From Gammaproteobacteria bacterium (GTDB taxonomy: Bacteria > Pseudomonadota > Gammaproteobacteria > Francisellales > CACEW01): a DNA stretch of 39,226 bases. The DNA lies in assembly GCA_029256015.1 (NCBI GenBank), contig JAQSYQ010000015.1, forward strand, positions 1 to 39,226. Direction: 5' to 3'. A program made the position numbers and the translations under genes. Shown one piece after another: positions 33,884 through 39,226 of this stretch. The notes below the pieces were generated by a model. That model saw nothing but the letters and a program-made list of their open reading frames with translations, did not search any database and had not been told where the DNA came from. Numbering within the stretch: the stretch's first letter is position 1; each line of letters opens with the position of its first letter.

Positions 33884-34153
33884 GTAAACATTCAAAAAGC
33901 CTGATTGAATTAAAAAATGAGCGGCATGCAAGCTTCGAATTCCATGCTCACAATGGACTACTATGGTTTTTTCCTGATGCTGTCTTAGCTCGTTTAATCT
34001 GGCAGGAAGCTGGTTCAATGGAATCAAATATCCATTAAGATGATGCTGCTCATATTCAACCGGCTCCCTGACATCTAAGATAAAAACGTCCGCCTGTTCT
34101 TGAAGCATGGCCTCAAGCTCAATGACTGTAATCTCTGGAGGCAACCCTACCAC
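33842..34153 (-). CDS. Rhodanese-domain sulfurtransferase, single domain
   Basis: A 103-residue rhodanese of the GlpE/PspE-like size. It begins EITVIELEAML, has FILDVREPVEYEQHHLNG (CH2A-like), active-site loop HCEHGIRS with C68, and ends SLRGGMAAWLERV. It moves sulfane sulfur; acceptor unknown. The start is GTG at 34153, seven bases inside the end of the carbonic anhydrase gene, so the two are translationally coupled. No signal peptide, so it is cytoplasmic. Confidence 0.9.
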   Translation of the reverse strand: MVGLPPEITVIELEAMLQEQADVFILDVREPVEYEQHHLNGYLIPLNQLPARLNELRQHQEKTIVVHCEHGIRSLHAAHFLIQSGFLNVYSLRGGMAAWLERV

Positions 34154-34953
34154 TTTTGAACGACCCGTCCATTTAAAGATTGAATGGGCCTTGCTGTATT
34201 GCCAGGAATCTTGTTTTTAAAAACGTTAAGATCAGAAGCCGTGATCATAATTGGCTGGCGCATAACATACCATTGCACCCCTTCAATACAGGGCGGGGTA
34301 GTAAGCGATCCTTCATAATGATAATAATGCGGGTCTTGAGGAATCAAGGCACTCAAATTAATTGTAGTGCTTTGATCTTGCCAAGCTGCAGACTGCCCGG
34401 ATAAATTGAGGGCGATCTGATGCAATAAGCTATTAGCTGTTTTAAGCCGGGTCTTTTTAACCAATATGGCCACCACAGCCAAATGGGCTTGAGCATCTCG
34501 ATAGACCAAATGGATTTCCATGGGATAAGTCACCCCAAGTATATGATGCTCTGCCGGCATATGAAAATGAAACTGGGTTAACTGATAAGTATCCCCGTTA
34601 ATTGTTAAGGTATTGGCTGATACCTCTGAAGCAGTCAGGTTATCTTCTAAAGAATGAGTATCTTCAACCATCGCAGAATCACTTTGTGAACTATGTCCAT
34701 AGTCGATGAGATTAGGCGCAATATTTTGAAACTGAAACTGTAGCGCTCCCATTGATGAGGATTGAGCTGAGGTGATATTAATAGGAGATTGCTCTTTGCC
34801 CCAGCCGCACTCTGCATAATTGGGATCCAAATTAGCCCAATTTTTGGGGCCCGTACTTCCTGAATAGCTCCAACTGGCTCCAGCCGCCCAGGCTATCGAA
34901 CCGCTGAACAGTAATGCTGATGCGCCAATTAATAGTGATAATTTCTTAAGCAT
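34147..34953 (-). CDS. Alpha-class carbonic anhydrase, periplasmic
   Basis: A 268-residue alpha-carbonic anhydrase (CO2 + H2O to HCO3- + H+). Signal peptide MLKKLSLLIGASALLFSGSI with likely cleavage after AWA. WGKEQSPINI is the family opening. Zinc ligands are H129 and H131 in QFHFHMPAEH and H148 in MEIHLVY. EGSLTTPPCIEGVQWYV is the substrate-pocket segment with TTPPC. The usual EHxxxG is present as EHHILG. All catalytic features are intact, so activity is expected in the periplasm. Confidence 0.94.
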   Translation of the reverse strand: MLKKLSLLIGASALLFSGSIAWAAGASWSYSGSTGPKNWANLDPNYAECGWGKEQSPINITSAQSSSMGALQFQFQNIAPNLIDYGHSSQSDSAMVEDTHSLEDNLTASEVSANTLTINGDTYQLTQFHFHMPAEHHILGVTYPMEIHLVYRDAQAHLAVVAILVKKTRLKTANSLLHQIALNLSGQSAAWQDQSTTINLSALIPQDPHYYHYEGSLTTPPCIEGVQWYVMRQPIMITASDLNVFKNKIPGNTARPIQSLNGRVVQKW

Positions 34954-35028
34954 GCCAAGCCCTCTTTATACTCTTGTTAATAATTTAGCAGAAATTTAAA
35001 AAAATTATCTCTAATTTAATAAGATTTT

Positions 35029-35364
35029 CTAAGAGAAAAATGGAGGATTTTTACCTACCACCCCTTTAAGCCAGGTACAATGACTGAAATGCTCTGGAGG
35101 ATAACCCGTTGCAAGATAAAGTTCACGATAACCTTTATCATAAAGGATTTTAGCCAAGTCCTCACCCGCCATTCCGCCATCTAATTGAGAGTCGATATAT
35201 AAAGGAATGTGTTTAGGGAAAGCGTCGATTTCCGCCAATAATTTTGTAGCTGAATGATAGATTTTCACTTCTTTACTAAAGGCTGCCCCTGCCATTTCCC
35301 AAGCCTGAGCCAATGACTCACTGTCATCAATGAAAATTAAATCTGGAATAGAATTCTTATTCAC
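35029..35364 (-). CDS. Stand-alone receiver-domain protein
   Basis: A 111-residue single receiver (CheY-like) domain: acidic pair D13/D14 in LIFIDDSES, phospho-acceptor D58 in LYIDSQL, Thr/Ser position T86 in LATG and Lys105 in VVGKNPPF. No output domain. The start is GTG with AAGAGA upstream. No histidine kinase is encoded in the window, so its partner is elsewhere. Confidence 0.75.
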   Translation of the reverse strand: MNKNSIPDLIFIDDSESLAQAWEMAGAAFSKEVKIYHSATKLLAEIDAFPKHIPLYIDSQLDGGMAGEDLAKILYDKGYRELYLATGYPPEHFSHCTWLKGVVGKNPPFFS

Positions 35365-35948
35365 TTGTTTCTCTTAATATAATCAGCCGTATATTGAGGG
35401 ATAGCACACTGATAAAGCGATTGCAAGAAATTGGGCAAGTTTTACACCAAGATCCAACATTAACTGACAATTGTATCAGCCTATCTCTGACAATAAGAAA
35501 ATATCCAAGACTAGCAATTCAGTGAATTTGTCACAAGCCGGCTACAGGATCTACAGATAGATCAAAGTTCAACAGGAAGGGTTCAGCATGTGGCATGGTA
35601 TAGTAGTTTCCATCAGAACGCTTTCCATCAAATGCTAAATACTCACCCGATTCGATTTTTTGCCCTCGGCCTAACACTATGCAGCAAGCCCTCTGGAGCA
35701 AGCTGTCCGCAATTACCATAAGTTTCCCCATAACGGACGAAAGCCAGCTCGGCCCTCAGCGCTTAGAGGCTAAATTGTAATATCGCACGTGCAGGCCGAG
35801 ATATGATCCGTAAATACGCCAAAACTTAGTTACGCATCCGCTTTAATGATACAATCAAGCAGCTTTTCAAGTGATCTAATATTTTATGGGACAAAATTTG
35901 TGGCTGGATAAAAACACATTTAAAACAATGGCTCGTGGAGAGAGAAAT
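35365..35948. other. Weakly coding stretch between receiver gene and WD40 gene
   Basis: About 580 bases with no convincing gene other than the short minus-strand reading frame at 35531-35731. I see no tRNA, insertion sequence or strong terminator. The last 100 bases must hold the WD40 gene's promoter; none is clear. Confidence 0.4.
35531..35731 (-). CDS. Possible small protein or gene remnant, 66 aa
   Basis: A 66-residue reading frame with protein-like composition (IADSLLQRACCIVLG, YLAFDGKRSDGNYYTMP) but no recognised family and no clear ribosome site. It may be a remnant of a longer gene, or chance. Confidence 0.25.
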   Translation of the reverse strand: MGKLMVIADSLLQRACCIVLGRGQKIESGEYLAFDGKRSDGNYYTMPHAEPFLLNFDLSVDPVAGL

Positions 35949-38900
35949 ATGTTCAATTATTTGATAGAATTTGTTTCACAAGAAAAACTTAAATATCAAA
36001 CAAATGGCTGCGGCCTCATTGTAACAGGAAGTCCCCCAAGTGTCAGTTATCTTGATAGTTTACCTATAGCTACTGACTCAGCTTATATTAGAAGCGCCGA
36101 TCAACTTTATTATGTATGTAAAAGTAGATCGGAGTGTACTCGTATTGATATCACATCAGATGCAATAAAGATCTTTGATAAGGAGATAAGGCCTGATGCA
36201 AAATTTAGACGGCTGAATGCAAATGAGTTGGCTAAGATAGCATTATTCACAGACCACAGCCCCATAAACCCTCAACCTTATGAGCTTTTGGCTAAGCATT
36301 ATCAGACTTATCAGAGTGAGATACCTAATACTCCTGCAGACCGAGTTAATTATTTCATGGGATATGCAATTATAGGGATAGCAGGTGTTACGCCTACCCC
36401 GACTAATCAGCTAATCATCAATGGCCAAGATCACGATCATACTATTAAAGCAAAATATATTTGGACTGCTCTAATGTTACTTGGAAGTATATTACCCCAT
36501 CGGTTTGATCACAGGTCAATTAGCAATTGGGGGGATGGATGGAAGGAGTTTGAGCAAGAGATTAAGCATGAAATGGGCTATTTTTCGCGATTTAGTTCAA
36601 CTTCTCTTTATGAAACTGAATTTAAAAAGCATTTAAATAAAGACCAAATCAAATATTACTTAACGAGCTTCATTGATGAGGTAAAACGTAAAAAAGATTT
36701 GTTAGAAGCAAACCTTATGTCAGGAGCTTTAACTGCTGCCGGTGAGACTACCGCATACTTGTCTGGGCATAGTCATGTTATAGATTCTCTTGCAGTCCTA
36801 GGGGATGGACGATTGGTGAGTGGCTCAAGTGATAAAACCATCAAACTATGGGACCTAAAAACGGGGAAACGTGTCACAATCCCAACCGGGAATTATATTA
36901 GTGCTATAGCCGACTTAGGAGATGGACGACTGGCAAGTAGTGTGTCATTCGAAGGATCCAGGGCCATCAAAATATGGGACCTTGAAACGAGAAATTGTCT
37001 CATGACCCTATCATGCACGGATACCGGGCCTCTGGCCGTATTAAAAGATGGGCGTCTGGCGAGTGCGTCAAGAGAGCTTATTCAGCTATGGAACCTTAAA
37101 ACGAAGGGATGGAGCACAACCTCATCTAGCCATGCTGGTAAAGTATTGTGTTTAGCCGTTTTAGGAGATGGGCGATTGGTGAGTGGGTCAGCCGATAATA
37201 CCATCAAGCTATGGGATGTAAGTACAGGGAAGTGTGTCTCGACTCTAACCGGGCATACTCTTGGCATAAGCGCCCTAGCCTTATTAGCAGATGGGCGACT
37301 GGCTAGCGGATCTGAGGATAAAACTATCAAGATATGGGACATAAAAACAGGGAGATGTGTAACAAGCTTAAACGTGGATGAGGAAATATCTTCCCTGGTC
37401 TTCTTAGAGAATGGTCGACTGGCGAGCGGGTCAAAATATTCTAGGGATATCAAGCTATGGGACATAACATCGGGGAAATGTGTAAGCACTTTAAGCGGAC
37501 ATACTTCTGTAGTATATTCCTTAGCCGTTTTAAAGGATGGACGATTGGTAAGCGGATCAGCGGATACAACCATCAAACTATGGGGAAGTCCTAAGCCAGA
37601 GGCAAGGTTAATACAGCCCCCTACCGTGCCTCCCGCGGCTATTTCTGCCAAAGAAGCAAGCGCTGCGGTATCTGTATCGATAGCTTTTCAACCTGGAGGG
37701 AGTGGCGGTGCTGCTTCCATGCCAGCACCACGACCCTCTGCAAGCGCAGCCCTTCCAGCAGCACCAGACTCAAAACTTGCGGCCAATGGGGGCGCTGGAT
37801 CAAAGCAAGCACCACAACCTGCCGCAAGCGTAGTCCTTCCATCAGCACCGGACTTAAAACTTGTGGCCAATGGGGGTGCTGGATCAAAGCAGGCACCACA
37901 ACCTACCGCAAGCATAGCCCTTCCATCAGCACCGGACTTAAAACTTGTGGCGAATGGGGGCGCCGGATCAAAGCAGGCACCGCAACCTCCCGCAAGCATA
38001 GCCCTTCCATCAGCACCGGACTTAAAGCTTGTGGCCAATGGGGGCGCTGGATCAAAGCAGGCACCACAACCTACCGTAAGCACTGCCTTTTCATCAGCAC
38101 CAGACTCAAAACTTGTGAACAGCAAAGATTCTGCATTAGTGCCACCTCCACAATCTATTGCAAATATGGGCCTTCCAAGCCCAGCTGTAGGCCCTGCTGC
38201 TCATTATATACAGCCCGTACCAACGGCCCCCTTAGCTTCTAACTTAGCAACTACTGCAGCTGCAAGCATGGCCGCTGCCGCTGTCACTCCTAGCATCAGC
38301 CGAGAAGAATTTCAAGAATATGTCCGAACCTTGGTACCCAGAGAGGCTGTGTCTGAAGCAGTGTTGCGTAATCCGGCTGACAGACTCAGACGTCTCCAGG
38401 AAGCATATATTCACAAAGACCCTCATTTGCTGGAGTATTATCGAACTTTAAAAAACTTTCTTTATGAAACTTTTCTGGCAACACTTACCATTAAAAGCGG
38501 CATGGTTGAAAATGCGAAAATAACGAATCAACAAGCCTATGTTAGTTATGCGACGTCGGCACTTGAGCATGTAGTAGAAGGGATTCCTATTCTCAGTCAA
38601 TTCACTAAAGGAGTAGGAGCGATTGCAAATCAGTTGATCAGCGTGGATCAATCCAATAAAGTCACTCGGCTTATAGCACTTTTACCTGATCCGGAACAAT
38701 TGGGGATTGTGGTGGGTATCGCAGCGAGACAATTGACTATAGGTCTTGAAACGGACATTAAAGCCTTTACTGAGCAAACAGCTTCATTGAAAAAATCTTT
38801 TATGGATTGGGCTAAAAAATTAAAAGGTAAATTTATCCTTGATGATATAGATACGCCTTATAAAGCAAAAGGTTTAGAACATGCCACGGCCATTATTATT

Positions 38901-39226
38901 TTAGGAATGGCTGGAAAACTTAATCCAGAAGCTCTAGTCTCACTAGATCTTATCCTGCTTGTTAAACCAGAATTTAATCTTGTTGAAGCAATAGGTAGAT
39001 TAAAACATGTTGCTGATGAAAAGATGCAGGAAGATAAAGTCCATGTAATCGAATTAGAACAGCCTCATATGAATCCTCCAACCTCTGGCGCGAAGGGAGG
39101 TAGCGGCACAAGTAGCCCTCCCGCCACTAGTGAAGAACTTACAATGCTTCGTAAAGAATTAGAAGCATTAAAAGCAGCCAGAGCACAAGATGAATCCGAA
39201 AGGCGTGCACTCGAACGTAAAGTACG
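35949..39226 (+). CDS. WD40 beta-propeller protein with tandem-repeat linker, 3' end outside the window
   Basis: Open to the right edge, at least 1092 residues. Residues 1-270 are unrecognised. About 270-547 hold seven WD40 units (for example SGSSDKTIKLWD, SGSADNTIKLWD, SGSADTTIKLWG), enough for one closed propeller. A Pro/Ala/Ser/Gly linker follows with five 28-residue repeats (602-741), then a helical region and a final coiled-coil start (EELTMLRKELEALKAARAQD). No signal peptide. ATG 35949 has GGAGAG upstream; an in-frame ATG at 35886 has none. Probably an effector or large scaffold acting on a eukaryotic host; the host-directed role is inferred. Confidence 0.85.
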   Translation, partial: MFNYLIEFVSQEKLKYQTNGCGLIVTGSPPSVSYLDSLPIATDSAYIRSADQLYYVCKSRSECTRIDITSDAIKIFDKEIRPDAKFRRLNANELAKIALFTDHSPINPQPYELLAKHYQTYQSEIPNTPADRVNYFMGYAIIGIAGVTPTPTNQLIINGQDHDHTIKAKYIWTALMLLGSILPHRFDHRSISNWGDGWKEFEQEIKHEMGYFSRFSSTSLYETEFKKHLNKDQIKYYLTSFIDEVKRKKDLLEANLMSGALTAAGETTAYLSGHSHVIDSLAVLGDGRLVSGSSDKTIKLWDLKTGKRVTIPTGNYISAIADLGDGRLASSVSFEGSRAIKIWDLETRNCLMTLSCTDTGPLAVLKDGRLASASRELIQLWNLKTKGWSTTSSSHAGKVLCLAVLGDGRLVSGSADNTIKLWDVSTGKCVSTLTGHTLGISALALLADGRLASGSEDKTIKIWDIKTGRCVTSLNVDEEISSLVFLENGRLASGSKYSRDIKLWDITSGKCVSTLSGHTSVVYSLAVLKDGRLVSGSADTTIKLWGSPKPEARLIQPPTVPPAAISAKEASAAVSVSIAFQPGGSGGAASMPAPRPSASAALPAAPDSKLAANGGAGSKQAPQPAASVVLPSAPDLKLVANGGAGSKQAPQPTASIALPSAPDLKLVANGGAGSKQAPQPPASIALPSAPDLKLVANGGAGSKQAPQPTVSTAFSSAPDSKLVNSKDSALVPPPQSIANMGLPSPAVGPAAHYIQPVPTAPLASNLATTAAASMAAAAVTPSISREEFQEYVRTLVPREAVSEAVLRNPADRLRRLQEAYIHKDPHLLEYYRTLKNFLYETFLATLTIKSGMVENAKITNQQAYVSYATSALEHVVEGIPILSQFTKGVGAIANQLISVDQSNKVTRLIALLPDPEQLGIVVGIAARQLTIGLETDIKAFTEQTASLKKSFMDWAKKLKGKFILDDIDTPYKAKGLEHATAIIILGMAGKLNPEALVSLDLILLVKPEFNLVEAIGRLKHVADEKMQEDKVHVIELEQPHMNPPTSGAKGGSGTSSPPATSEELTMLRKELEALKAARAQDESERRALERKV
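37752..38171 (+). repeat. Five tandem 84-bp repeats inside the WD40 gene
   Basis: Units at 37752, 37836, 37920, 38004 and 38088 each encode 28 residues of the type LPSAPDLKLVANGGAGSKQA followed by PQPTASIA. Units 2-4 are nearly identical at DNA level, unit 1 differs slightly and unit 5 is degenerate after SAPDSKLV. The 84-base period keeps the frame, so copy number can change without breaking the gene. Confidence 0.93.

Noticed and set aside
37688..38125. A 145-residue minus-strand Cys-containing repeat protein
   Set aside because: It is the antisense of the 84-bp repeats inside the WD40 gene. The repeat period being a multiple of three keeps several frames open.
37752..38171. CRISPR-like array
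   Set aside because: The repeats are contiguous with no spacers and encode a 28-residue protein repeat.

Overview
The window looks like the chromosome of an AT-rich gammaproteobacterium that lives with eukaryotic cells, most likely in or near the Legionellales. The uvrD C-terminus is typical of gammaproteobacteria. Several genes look eukaryotic or effector-like: an MRP/ABCC-type ABC transporter, an ankyrin protein with a basic disordered tail, a 959-residue helical/membrane protein with a Ser/Ala/Pro tail, a seven-bladed WD40 protein and a TTC38-like protein. The lineage is an inference from gene style, not from a marker gene.

Layout. 1-1100: 3' part of uvrD, with an apparent one-base frameshift that detaches its conserved C-terminal domain. 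1247-1418: promoter and tRNA-Arg(ACG). 1403-5159: a 3.7 kb integrated element bounded by a 16-bp repeat of the tRNA 3' end. It carries a tyrosine integrase that reads into the tRNA, an AlpA-like protein, an FRG-domain protein and an alpha/beta hydrolase.

5310-17697: the most interesting region, an apparent one-direction RiPP (ribosomally made, modified peptide) cluster of the azol(in)e/YcaO type. The order is: ABCC-type exporter; a 45-residue precursor ending in CCIR; a strong intrinsic terminator; three SagB/McbC-type FMN dehydrogenase homologues; a YcaO protein; a fourth SagB-like protein; a GNAT acetyltransferase; an HExxH protein; and a cytoplasmic YVTN beta-propeller. The biosynthetic genes are packed with overlaps or gaps of 5-30 bases. 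The expected logic is that YcaO cyclises the two adjacent Cys, a SagB protein oxidises them to (bi)thiazole, GNAT may acetylate, the HExxH protein may remove the leader and the ABC protein exports. No ThiF/E1-like partner is visible; winged-helix-like N-termini on the SagB proteins might replace its leader-binding role.

17725-30224: mixed accessory metabolism: TTC38-like and ankyrin proteins, two methyltransferases, an alpha/beta hydrolase, a cupin, an SDR, a class C beta-lactamase-like lipoprotein, a 14-TM MFS exporter, a small TPR protein, a thioredoxin-reductase-like flavoprotein, DUF2165, a VOC protein and an S66 LD-carboxypeptidase. A palindrome made of two consensus DnaA boxes lies before the last gene.

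30257-39226: the 959-residue effector-like protein, a hypothetical protein, a rhodanese/alpha-carbonic-anhydrase pair, a lone receiver domain, a poorly coding stretch, and a WD40 protein with 84-bp tandem repeats that runs off the right edge.
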